Assembly: GCA_036006425.1 (NCBI GenBank)
Contig: DASYPQ010000012.1
Span: 49,724-113,723 of the forward strand
Source of the DNA: DASYPQ01 sp036006425
GTDB taxonomy: Bacteria > Planctomycetota > UBA1135 > GCA-002686595
Length of the DNA stretch: 64,000 bases
Reading direction: 5' to 3'
Below, piece by piece: positions 26,924-34,779 of this stretch. Every line of letters begins with the position of its first letter. The stretch's first letter is position 1. Below the pieces are notes generated by a model. The model saw only the letters and a list, made by a program, of their open reading frames with translations, had not been told where the DNA came from and made no database searches. The translations under genes and the position numbers were made by a program.

Positions 26924-27201
26924 CTTGAACCCCCTGAGACGGCTGGAAGGATCGTGAGGACGTCGCCGGCAGCCAGCGGCGTGGAAAGGCCCTCCCGATC
27001 GCGGATGTGGAACGTGTTGACGAACAGGTTGACGTGGCGCCGCACGGCGCCGGTCTCGTCGCAGACCCCGCGGTAGAGCGCGGGGTGCTGTCGCTCGAGC
27101 TCGCCCAGGGCGTCGCGCACGCTCGCGGCGGAGAGCGCGAGCTCCGACGCCCCTCCGCAATCGCCGCGCAGCGCGGTGGGCACCCGGATCGTGACGGTCA
27201 T
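26920..27201 (-). CDS. MoaD/ThiS-family ubiquitin-like protein with C-terminal GG-Ser-Arg
   Basis: 93 residues. The beta-grasp pattern of sulfur carriers is clear: VTIRVPTALR, VRDALGELERQHPALY, HVNLFVNTFHIR, TPLAAGDVLTILPAVSGGSR. The diglycine is at 90-91 but followed by two residues, unlike MoaD and ThiS, which end in GG, so either the tail is trimmed before adenylation or the protein is not activated. ATG at 27201 is preceded six bases upstream by TACGCT and further by GTGACA, predicting a leaderless message. It is the first gene of a minus-strand operon leading into the BNR propeller and possibly the kinase. Confidence 0.85.
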   Translation of the reverse strand: MTVTIRVPTALRGDCGGASELALSAASVRDALGELERQHPALYRGVCDETGAVRRHVNLFVNTFHIRDREGLSTPLAAGDVLTILPAVSGGSR

Positions 27202-27207
27202 GACAGT

Positions 27208-27280
27208 AGCGTACGGTGCGGGGCCGAGTTGTCACGAGCCCGCTGCGGGTCCGTGACAACGCGCCGCGGCACCGTATGGT
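27208..27280. promoter_or_regulatory. Symmetrical divergent promoter pair within a ~69-base palindrome
   Basis: The intergenic region is a dyad centred on 27244. Inner arms GTTGTCACG (27228-27236) / CGTGACAAC (27252-27260), outer arms TACGGTGC (27212-27219) / GCACCGTA (27269-27276), and the core CCCGC-T-GCGGG all share this centre. Each side makes a sigma-70-type promoter pointing outward: -35 GTGACA, 16-base spacer, -10 TATGGT (27275-27280) to the right; -35 GTGACA (27235-27230), 16-base spacer, -10 TACGCT (27213-27208) to the left. Both -10 boxes end 6 bases before a start codon. Confidence 0.7.
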
Positions 27281-27286
27281 TTCTTC

Positions 27287-30200
27287 GTGACCCAAGCGTC
27301 ATTCGCGAAGCTCGAGCGCCAGTTCGCCGCCGGGGCGAGGCTGCGCGGCGAGCGCTATTTCCGGCAGGGGCGGGTCCGCCTGAGCCGCCTCGACCCGGGC
27401 GCCGTCGCCGCCGAGGTCCAGGGCACGCACCGCTACGACGCCAGCCTGCGGTTCGACGAGCGGGCCCACGCCTGGCAGCTCTCGTGCAGCTGCAGGGCGT
27501 TCCCCGAGACCGGGCCGTGCAAGCACCTCTGGGCGACGATCGAGGCCGCGCGCGCCGCGGGGAAGTCCGTCGAAACGGAGGACGAGGCGGACGAGGAACC
27601 GGAGCCCCACGACGAATCGGATCCCGCGACGCTCCCGCTCGAGGAGCTGCGCGCTCTCGCGGCGCGGCACGCGTCGTCGGCCGAGCGCCGGCTGCGCTAC
27701 GTCCTCGCGATCGGGAGCGGGGTGAACGGCGGCGACGCGGTCGTCCACGTCTCGGCGCAGCGCCGCCAGAAGAGGGGAAACTGGTCCGACGCGAAGCCGT
27801 TCCAGATGCGCGACCGCGCGGAGCTCGCCGCCTTCGATCCCGAGGACCGCGCGATCCTGGCGCTCCTGCGCGGCGCGACCGGCGAGGGGATGTCGGCGTA
27901 CGGACACGCGCCTTCGTTCGCGCTCCCGAGCGAGCTCCAGGCGATCCTCCTGCCGCGCATGGCCGCGACCGGCCGGCTGCACCTCGCGGTCGAACGCGTC
28001 GTGCGCAAGGATCCGCTCCTCTGGGACGGAGGCGCTCCCTGGGAGTTCGGCCTCTCGCTCGCGCGCGCGCAACCGGCCGGAGGATTCGCGATCGAAGGTT
28101 TTCTCGCGCGCGGCGCCGAACGCACGCCGCTCGTCGGGCCGATCGCGGTGCTGCCGGGCGGGTTCGTCGTCACCGAGGGCAGGCTCGCCCCGGTCGACTG
28201 GCGCGGCGCGTGGGAGAGTGCCGCGATCCTGCGGCGCACGGGCGGGATCGCCGTGCCGAAGCGGCGCGCGCTCGAAGCGCTCGACCTCGTCCGCGATCTG
28301 CCGGGTGCGCCGCGCGTCGAGGCGCCCGGACTCTTGCGGGAAGTCCACGGTCCGCCGAAGCCGGTGCTCCTCGTCGACGCTCCGCACGCGGAAGTCGAGA
28401 TCACGGCGCGCGTCGCCTTCGTCTACGACACGGAGCGCGTCGCCTGGCGCGATCCGCCCCGGCTCGGGCTGCGCGGCGAGGAGCTCGTCCACGTGCGCCG
28501 CGACGAGATCGCGGAGGCCGAGGCGATCGCGCAGCTCGCCGCGCTCGGAGCGCACCTCGAGGTCGGGCCCGACCGCGACGTCTCGATCCCGACCGCCGGG
28601 TTCGCGCGCCTCGTCGCGAGTCTCGCGGAGCAGGGCTGGATCGTCGAGGCCGAAGGGCACGGCCTGCGCAGCGGAGGCTCGCTCGCGCTCTCGATCCGCT
28701 CGGGCATCGACTGGTTCGATCTCGCGGGCAAGGCCGACTTCGGGGAAGCCAGTGCCGATCTCCCGGACCTCCTGCGCGCGATCGAGGGGGGCACGCGGCT
28801 CGTGCGGCTCTCGGACGGGAGCTACGGCGTCCTGCCGGAGGAATGGCTCGCCGGTTGGGGACTCTCCGGCGTCGCGACGGAGCGGCACGGCTCGCTCCGG
28901 TTCCAGAAGAGCCAAGCCTGGCTGCTCGACCTCCTCCTCGCCGAGCGCGGCGCCGTCGACGTCGACGCGGCGTTCGAGCGCGCCCGATCCGCGCTCCGGC
29001 GTTTCGAGCGCTTCGAGCCCGCGCGCGAGCCCGCGGCCTTCCACGGCGAGCTCCGCGGCTACCAGCGCGACGGTCTCGGCTGGCTCGTGCTCCTTCGCGA
29101 CCTCGGCCTCGGCGGGTGTCTCGCCGACGACATGGGGCTCGGCAAGACCGTGCAGGTGCTCGCGCTGCTCGCCGGCGAGTCGCGCGTCGCGGGGAGGCCG
29201 GCGCTCGTCGTCGCGCCGCGCTCGGTCGTCTTCAACTGGCTGCGCGAGACGGAGCGCTTCGCGCCCGGCCTGACGGTGCTCGCGCACCACGGCACGGACC
29301 GGTCGAGGGACGCCGACGCGATCGCCGGCCACGACCTCGTCGTGACGACGTACGGCACACTGCGCCGCGACGCCGCGCTCCTCGGGAAGATCCGCTTCTC
29401 GTACGCGATCCTCGACGAGGCGCAGGCGATCAAGAACCCCATGAGCCAGGCGGCGAAGGCGGCGCGTGTGCTCGTCGCCGAGCACCGCCTCGTCCTGACC
29501 GGCACGCCGGTCGAGAACCACCTCGACGATCTCTGGTCGCTCTTCGAGTTCCTGAACCCGGGGATGCTCGGTCGCTCGCGGGTGTTCCGCGAGATCGTCG
29601 CGCCCACCGGCGACGCTCCGCGCGAGACCGACTCGACGCACCTGCTCGCGCGCGCGCTCCGGCCCTTCCTCCTCCGGCGCACGAAGGAACAGGTGCTCCA
29701 GGAGCTGCCGCCGAAGGTCGAGCAGGTGATCGGCTGCGACCTCGAGGGCGCGGAGCGGCGCCGCTACGACGAGCTGCGCAACCACTACCGGTCGGCGCTG
29801 CTCGCGAAGGTCGAGGAGCAGGGGATCGAGCGCGTCGGCATGCACGTGCTCGAAGCGCTGCTGCGGCTGCGCCAGGCGGCGTGCCACCCCGGGCTCGTCG
29901 ATCCGGCGCGGGTCGGCGAGAGCTCGGCGAAGCTCGAGGCGCTCCTGCCGATGCTCGAGGAGGTCCGCGAGAGCGGGCACAAGGCGCTCGTGTTCTCGCA
30001 GTTCACGAGCTTCCTCGCGATCGTGCGCCGGCGGCTCGACGACGCGGGCGTCGCGTACGAGTACCTCGACGGCAAGACGCGCGACCGCGAGGAGCGCGTG
30101 CGCCGCTTCCAGGAGGACGCGGCCTGTCCGCTGTTCCTGATCAGCCTGAAGGCCGGCGGGTTCGGATTGAACCTCACCGCGGCGGACTACGTGTTCCTGC

Positions 30201-30430
30201 TCGATCCCTGGTGGAACCCGGCGGTCGAGCGGCAGGCGATCGACCGGACGCACCGCATCGGGCAGACGCGCACGGTGAACGCCTACCGCCTCGTCGCGCG
30301 CGACACGATCGAGGAGAAGGTGCTCGAGCTGCAGCAGAAGAAGCGCGAGCTCGCCGAGGCGATCCTCGGCGGCACCGAGGGGACGCTCCGCGACCTGACG
30401 CGCGAGGATCTGGAGCGACTCTTGTCGTGA
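27287..30430 (+). CDS. SWI2/SNF2-family DNA-dependent ATPase with N-terminal SWIM zinc finger
   Basis: 1047 residues. A SWIM finger (C67-x-C69-x8-C78-x-H80) near the N-terminus is followed by an acidic linker, a large SNF2-associated region (about 120-570) and the helicase core. Motif I DDMGLGKT lies near 615, motif II is DEAQ in AILDEAQAIKN, motif III region LTGTPVENHLDDLWSLFEFL, and the C-terminal lobe has LISLKAGGFGLNLTAADYVF and DRTHRIGQTRTV. These enzymes remodel DNA-protein complexes, for example RNA polymerase, by translocating on DNA. GTG start, no SD, likely leaderless from the promoter at 27253-27280. Its stop overlaps the next gene (GTGA). Confidence 0.93.
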   Translation: MTQASFAKLERQFAAGARLRGERYFRQGRVRLSRLDPGAVAAEVQGTHRYDASLRFDERAHAWQLSCSCRAFPETGPCKHLWATIEAARAAGKSVETEDEADEEPEPHDESDPATLPLEELRALAARHASSAERRLRYVLAIGSGVNGGDAVVHVSAQRRQKRGNWSDAKPFQMRDRAELAAFDPEDRAILALLRGATGEGMSAYGHAPSFALPSELQAILLPRMAATGRLHLAVERVVRKDPLLWDGGAPWEFGLSLARAQPAGGFAIEGFLARGAERTPLVGPIAVLPGGFVVTEGRLAPVDWRGAWESAAILRRTGGIAVPKRRALEALDLVRDLPGAPRVEAPGLLREVHGPPKPVLLVDAPHAEVEITARVAFVYDTERVAWRDPPRLGLRGEELVHVRRDEIAEAEAIAQLAALGAHLEVGPDRDVSIPTAGFARLVASLAEQGWIVEAEGHGLRSGGSLALSIRSGIDWFDLAGKADFGEASADLPDLLRAIEGGTRLVRLSDGSYGVLPEEWLAGWGLSGVATERHGSLRFQKSQAWLLDLLLAERGAVDVDAAFERARSALRRFERFEPAREPAAFHGELRGYQRDGLGWLVLLRDLGLGGCLADDMGLGKTVQVLALLAGESRVAGRPALVVAPRSVVFNWLRETERFAPGLTVLAHHGTDRSRDADAIAGHDLVVTTYGTLRRDAALLGKIRFSYAILDEAQAIKNPMSQAAKAARVLVAEHRLVLTGTPVENHLDDLWSLFEFLNPGMLGRSRVFREIVAPTGDAPRETDSTHLLARALRPFLLRRTKEQVLQELPPKVEQVIGCDLEGAERRRYDELRNHYRSALLAKVEEQGIERVGMHVLEALLRLRQAACHPGLVDPARVGESSAKLEALLPMLEEVRESGHKALVFSQFTSFLAIVRRRLDDAGVAYEYLDGKTRDREERVRRFQEDAACPLFLISLKAGGFGLNLTAADYVFLLDPWWNPAVERQAIDRTHRIGQTRTVNAYRLVARDTIEEKVLELQQKKRELAEAILGGTEGTLRDLTREDLERLLS

Positions 30431-31473
30431 GCCGGGTCGGCGCGGGCGCTGCGACGCCTCTCCTGCTCGGTGCAGTCTGCGCCTGCGCTTCCTCGCAGAC
30501 CCCACCTCGGGACCGGACGCCTCCGGTCTTCTACCACCCGAGCACCGTCGGCTCGGAGGCGACCTACGACCCGCTCGCGTCGACGATGCAGTACACGCTC
30601 GACAGCGTGCAGGTGCAGCAGTTCACGACGCAAGACTACGACGAGCACCTCGACACCGTCGTCGACCACCTCCTCGATCCCGTCGCCGCCATCGAGCGCG
30701 AGGGCGGATGGGTGAAGTTCGTCAACACGCAGATCTTCCCGATCGACCCCAAGCACCTGCGCGACAGCCGCGCGATCCTGCCGAACGTCGCCTTGCACGG
30801 GTTCGGCGGGGGACTTCTCTACCGCAAGGACGCGGAATGGTTCGAGGCGCACGGGGTGCAGGACCCGTACGTCGTCTCCGGCGTCCTCGCGATGACTTCC
30901 GAGGTCCTCGCCGAGGCGATCGAGAAGCCCGTCACGCACGACACGGACGAGATCGGCGACGTGGACATCTGGCGCCCGATCGGGATCTGGTTCTACAGCG
31001 ACGACGAGCGCGCGCGCTGGGTCCAACGCACCTTCGACCCGGTCGACTGGCCGAACCTCCTGATGTGGAGCGTGAAGGACGGGGAGTTCGCGAACACGGG
31101 CGTCAACTACGTCATCCGGCCCCGTTGGTTCGGCGACGGGCCCACGCGACCGTTCGTCAGCATGGGCATGACGACGCTGTTCGGGCTCTCGCACGCGATC
31201 TCCGACGGAGACGCGATCTCCTGGGGAGTCGGGACCACGACGCTCGCGGCGAACCCGGTCGACCTGCGCGGGAGCGCGGGCATCTACTATGACCGCGACA
31301 AGAGCCTGCTCGCTTCCGTGATCTTCAACGGCGGCGAGGCCTACGCCGTGCGCGCGAACGTCTACCCGGGCGTGCTGTTCGGCTCGGCCCTCGGCCTCTT
31401 CGCCGGGTTGACGGACGACGGCGATTTCGCGATCGGGATCCACTACCGCCTACCCGTCGGCGTCGCGCGCTAG
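30427..31473 (+). CDS. Putative lipoprotein of unknown function
   Basis: 348 residues from a GTG that overlaps the helicase stop. The N-terminus has a hydrophobic stretch with a cysteine suited to lipid attachment (PLLLGAVCAC), followed by a Pro/Thr-rich region. The C-terminal part (about 240-348) has alternating hydrophobic and glycine-rich strands ending AIGIHYRLPVGVAR, reminiscent of outer-membrane beta strands. No catalytic or binding motif was recognised. Coupling to the helicase by overlap may only reflect dense packing. Confidence 0.7.
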   Translation: MSRVGAGAATPLLLGAVCACASSQTPPRDRTPPVFYHPSTVGSEATYDPLASTMQYTLDSVQVQQFTTQDYDEHLDTVVDHLLDPVAAIEREGGWVKFVNTQIFPIDPKHLRDSRAILPNVALHGFGGGLLYRKDAEWFEAHGVQDPYVVSGVLAMTSEVLAEAIEKPVTHDTDEIGDVDIWRPIGIWFYSDDERARWVQRTFDPVDWPNLLMWSVKDGEFANTGVNYVIRPRWFGDGPTRPFVSMGMTTLFGLSHAISDGDAISWGVGTTTLAANPVDLRGSAGIYYDRDKSLLASVIFNGGEAYAVRANVYPGVLFGSALGLFAGLTDDGDFAIGIHYRLPVGVAR

Positions 31474-31485
31474 CTACGCTTCGGC

Positions 31486-32502
31486 GTGGAGACAGCGATC
31501 ACGTCAGGCGCCCATCGACTCCGGACCCGCATCGGCGTCTTCGCGCTCGCGTCGATCGCCGCGCTGGCGCTGGCGGAGCTCGGGTTGCGGGTCGTCGCGC
31601 GCGCGACCGGCCGCGGGCGCGGCCTGACGGAGCACGCGGAGTTCGGGTGGGCCTACCTGCCGAACATCGAGAAGTCGGGGGAGTGGTGGAGCGCTTCCGT
31701 CCCGGCGCGGACGAACGCGCGCGGCTGGCGCGACGCCGAGACGCCGCTCGAGCGCGCACCCGGAGTGCGGCGCATCGTCGTCCTCGGCGACTCGTTCACG
31801 TTCGGGATGACCGTCGACTACGGCGAGCGCTTCACCGAGATCCTCGAACGCGACGTCCCCGCGCTGGACGTCGTGAACCTGGGCCTCAACGCGGCGGGGA
31901 CCGACCAGGAGCTGCGCATCCTCGAGGTCGAGGGCTTGCGGTACCGGCCCGACGTCGTCGTCCTCGTCGCGTTCCTCGGGAACGATCTCCAGGACATCTC
32001 CTACGACCGGAAGAACTTCTTCTCGAAGCCGTGGTACCGGCTCGAGGGGGAAGAGCTCGAGCTCGTCCCGCCGCGCCAGGACTGGCTCGTCCACGCGCGC
32101 TGCGCGAGCTACCTCGTCGAGGTCGTGTTGCGCCCCTTCGACGGCATGTCGCTGGCGACGACGGTCGCGCCACCGTGGAAAGGCCGGGAGACGGCGCCCT
32201 TGTTCGCGGCGCTCGTGGGGCGGATCGCCCAGCGCGCGAGGGAGAGCGGCGCGCCGTGTCTCGCGGCGCTGGTCTACGCGAAGACCTCCGCGACCGGCGG
32301 GGTCCCGGAACCCGAGGAGCGCGCGCGCGCGGCCGCGCGGGCGACGGGCGTCGCGCTCCTCGACACGTTCGACGTGTTCGCCGAGCCGACGCGCCGCGGC
32401 GTCGAGCTGTACTCCGCGGACGGGCACTGGAACCCCGCCGGCCACGCGCTCTTCGCGCGCGCTCTCGAGGCGGAGATCGCGCGCCGAGGCTGGTTGCCGT
32501 GA
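31486..32502 (+). CDS. Membrane-anchored SGNH/GDSL hydrolase
   Basis: 338 residues. One N-terminal transmembrane helix (residues 15-38) precedes an SGNH domain. Block I is VVLGDSFTFG (nucleophile S103), block III GND is in FLGNDLQD, and block V is DGHWNPAGH (D312, H314). Members of this group act on extracytoplasmic polysaccharides or lipids as esterases or acetyl transfer partners. GTG start at 31486 lacks an SD but has TACGCT five bases upstream. The stop overlaps the following sigma-factor gene (GTGA), forming a hydrolase-sigma-kinase operon. Confidence 0.87.
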   Translation: METAITSGAHRLRTRIGVFALASIAALALAELGLRVVARATGRGRGLTEHAEFGWAYLPNIEKSGEWWSASVPARTNARGWRDAETPLERAPGVRRIVVLGDSFTFGMTVDYGERFTEILERDVPALDVVNLGLNAAGTDQELRILEVEGLRYRPDVVVLVAFLGNDLQDISYDRKNFFSKPWYRLEGEELELVPPRQDWLVHARCASYLVEVVLRPFDGMSLATTVAPPWKGRETAPLFAALVGRIAQRARESGAPCLAALVYAKTSATGGVPEPEERARAAARATGVALLDTFDVFAEPTRRGVELYSADGHWNPAGHALFARALEAEIARRGWLP

Positions 32503-33089
32503 CGGAGGACGCGCACCTCGCTCTCGGCAAGCGCCTCGTGGCGCAGGAGCGGCGCCTCCACCTCCTCTGCGCGCACCTCTCGAGCCGCGCCGTCCGCGCG
32601 CGCGTCGAGCTCGACGATCTCGTGCAGGAGGTCTTCGTGCGCGCGCTCGCGAAACCCGACGCGGTCCCTCCGTTCGAGCCCGGCGAGGCCGCGCTGTGGC
32701 GTTTCCTCTCCGTCCTCGCGCGGCACACCGTGATCGACGTCGCGCGCGCGCTGCGCACGAAGCGACGCGGCGGGACCGAGGAGCCGCTTCTCCGTTCCGA
32801 CTGGAGCCGCGCCCCCGCGGCCGCCGGCCCCGGACCGCACACCGCCGCGGCGACGGGCGAGGGGAGCCGCGCGCTCGCGCGCTCGTTCCTCGCCCTCCCT
32901 CCGGAGCACCGCCGGGTGCTCGGCCTGCGACAGTTCGCGGGCCTTTCCGCCGAGGAGGCCGGCGCTCGCATGGGGCGCTCCGCGGCCGCGGTGCACTCGC
33001 TCTACCGGCGCGCGCTCCAGGCGTGGCAGGCTGCGCTCGAGGAGAATCCCGGATTGCGCGACGAATCGCCGCGGGGCCGACGCCCCTAG
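32499..33089 (+). CDS. ECF sigma-70 family sigma factor
   Basis: 196 residues. Region 2 contains VELDDLVQEVFVRALAKP and LWRFLSVLARHTVIDVARA; region 4 contains FLALPPEHRRVLGLRQFAGLSAEEAGARMG and ends in the HTH helix AAVHSLYRRALQAW. GTG start at 32499 overlaps the hydrolase stop, and the stop lies 4 bases before a Ser/Thr kinase gene. The layout suggests the kinase regulates this sigma factor, either directly or by recruiting it to the envelope (inference; sigma-kinase pairs of this kind are known in planctomycetes). Confidence 0.9.
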   Translation: MTEDAHLALGKRLVAQERRLHLLCAHLSSRAVRARVELDDLVQEVFVRALAKPDAVPPFEPGEAALWRFLSVLARHTVIDVARALRTKRRGGTEEPLLRSDWSRAPAAAGPGPHTAAATGEGSRALARSFLALPPEHRRVLGLRQFAGLSAEEAGARMGRSAAAVHSLYRRALQAWQAALEENPGLRDESPRGRRP

Positions 33090-33093
33090 TGCC

Positions 33094-34773
33094 ATGAACT
33101 CATCCCCGCAGCCCGACGACGACCTCGACGACCTCGACGACCGTCTCGACGCCCTCGTGGCCGAATTCTCGGACGAGCTCGCCGCGAACCGAGCGCCGAA
33201 GAAGCAGGCCTTCCTCGACCGCGTGCCGGCCTCGGCACGCGCGGGGCTCGAGCGCTGCCTCAAGATGATCGAAGCCGGCATGGCGAGCGCCCCGAGCGCC
33301 GCCGTGCCGCTCGCGCCCGGCTTCGTCCTCGGTCGCTACAATCTCGTGCGCGAGATCGGCCGCGGCGGGATGGCGCTCGTGTGGCTCGCGCAGGACGCCG
33401 AGCTCCAGCGCGCGGTCGCGCTCAAGATCCTGCGTCCGGGTCTCGCGCTCGAGAGCGCGCACGTCGACCGGTTCCGCCGCGAAGCGCTCGCGATGGCGCG
33501 GCTCAAGCATCCGGGCATCGTCCAGATCCACGACGTCGGCAGCGAGCGCGGCTTCCACTACCTCGCGATGGAGTACGTCGAAGGCCCGTCGCTCGCGCGC
33601 GTGCTCGAGGCGCTCGGGCCGGCGCGGGATCGGCGCTGGAGCGCAGAGGAGCTCGCGCACGCCGCCGGGATCCCGGCGCTCGCCGCGCGCGGAAGCACGC
33701 TCGAGCAGGCACTCTCGGCGCTGCTCGCGAGCGTCGCCGACGCGCTGGGCGTCGCGCACGAGCACGGCGTCGTGCACCGCGACGTCAAGCCCTCGAACAT
33801 CCTCCTGCGCAAGGACGGCGCGCCCGTCGTCGTCGATTTCGGTCTCGCGAAGTCCGACGGCGATCCGGCGCTCTCGATCACGGGCGACACGATCGGCACG
33901 CCCTACTACATGTCCCCCGAGCAGGCCTGGCTCGCGGGCGTGCAGGTCGACCACCGCACCGACATCTACAGCCTCGGCGTGTGCCTCTACGAGGCGTTGA
34001 CCGGCGTGCGGCCGTTCGACGGCGGCAGCGTGCTCGAGGTGTTCGAGAAGATCCGCAGCTCGCTGCCGCCCGCGGCGGCGGCGGTCGAGACGCGCGTGTC
34101 GCGCGACGCCGCGGCGGTGCTGCGCAAGGCGATGGCGCGCGCGCCGGAAGAACGGTACGCATCCGCGCGGGAGCTGCAGGAGGACCTGAACGCACTCGCC
34201 GCGTGCGTGCCGACGCACGCGCGCGCCGCGGAAGGCGGGCTCATTCGGCGCGCCTTGACGGGCTACCGCCGCTACGCGTCCGGTCATTCCTACGAGTACC
34301 GCTCGCACCGGACCTTCCTCGGCCTCCCGCTCGTGCACGTGATCAACGGTCCGCGCACTCCCGGAGCGCGCAAGCGCGTCGCGCGCGGATGGTTCGCGTC
34401 GTGCCCGGACGTCGCGGTCGGCGGCATCGCTTTCGGCTCGCGTGCGTACGGCGGCTTCGCGTTCGGCGGGATCGCGTGCGGGATCGTCTCGTGGGGCGGG
34501 ATCTCGCTCGGACTCTTGTTCGCGCTCGGCGGCCTCGCCGTCGGTTCGTTCGCTGGCGGCGGGATCAGCGCCGGCTACTTCGCGATGGGCGGCTGCGCCA
34601 TCGGGCGGGGAGCGGTCGGCGGGCTCGCGATCGGCGAGTACGCGATGGGCGGCGAAGCGCGTGGCAAGCACGTGATCACGCAGTCGCGCCGGGACCTCAC
34701 GGAGAGGGAGTTCGCGATCGCGCTGTTCGGCACGGACAAGGTCGTCATCCGCATGTTCCCGGGGGCACCCTAG
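33094..34773 (+). CDS. Ser/Thr protein kinase with C-terminal Gly-Gly-x-Ala hexad repeats
   Basis: 559 residues. An acidic N-terminus (1-30) and a short helical region precede the Hanks kinase domain (about 80-370): glycine loop GRGGMA, K111, HRDVKPSN with D230, DFG at D248, MSPEQ. A spacer between domain lobes (about 175-205) is longer than usual. Residues 395-436 form a module (YEYRSHRTFLGLPLVHV, RVARGWFA), then residues 440-521 are hydrophobic repeats of about six residues built on GGxAxG (AVGGIAFG, AFGGIACG, ALGGLAVG, AMGGCAIG, AVGGLAIG). Such repeats may form a membrane or beta-helical structure. It is the last gene of the hydrolase-sigma-kinase group. Confidence 0.9.
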   Translation: MNSSPQPDDDLDDLDDRLDALVAEFSDELAANRAPKKQAFLDRVPASARAGLERCLKMIEAGMASAPSAAVPLAPGFVLGRYNLVREIGRGGMALVWLAQDAELQRAVALKILRPGLALESAHVDRFRREALAMARLKHPGIVQIHDVGSERGFHYLAMEYVEGPSLARVLEALGPARDRRWSAEELAHAAGIPALAARGSTLEQALSALLASVADALGVAHEHGVVHRDVKPSNILLRKDGAPVVVDFGLAKSDGDPALSITGDTIGTPYYMSPEQAWLAGVQVDHRTDIYSLGVCLYEALTGVRPFDGGSVLEVFEKIRSSLPPAAAAVETRVSRDAAAVLRKAMARAPEERYASARELQEDLNALAACVPTHARAAEGGLIRRALTGYRRYASGHSYEYRSHRTFLGLPLVHVINGPRTPGARKRVARGWFASCPDVAVGGIAFGSRAYGGFAFGGIACGIVSWGGISLGLLFALGGLAVGSFAGGGISAGYFAMGGCAIGRGAVGGLAIGEYAMGGEARGKHVITQSRRDLTEREFAIALFGTDKVVIRMFPGAP

Positions 34774-34779
34774 GCTCCC

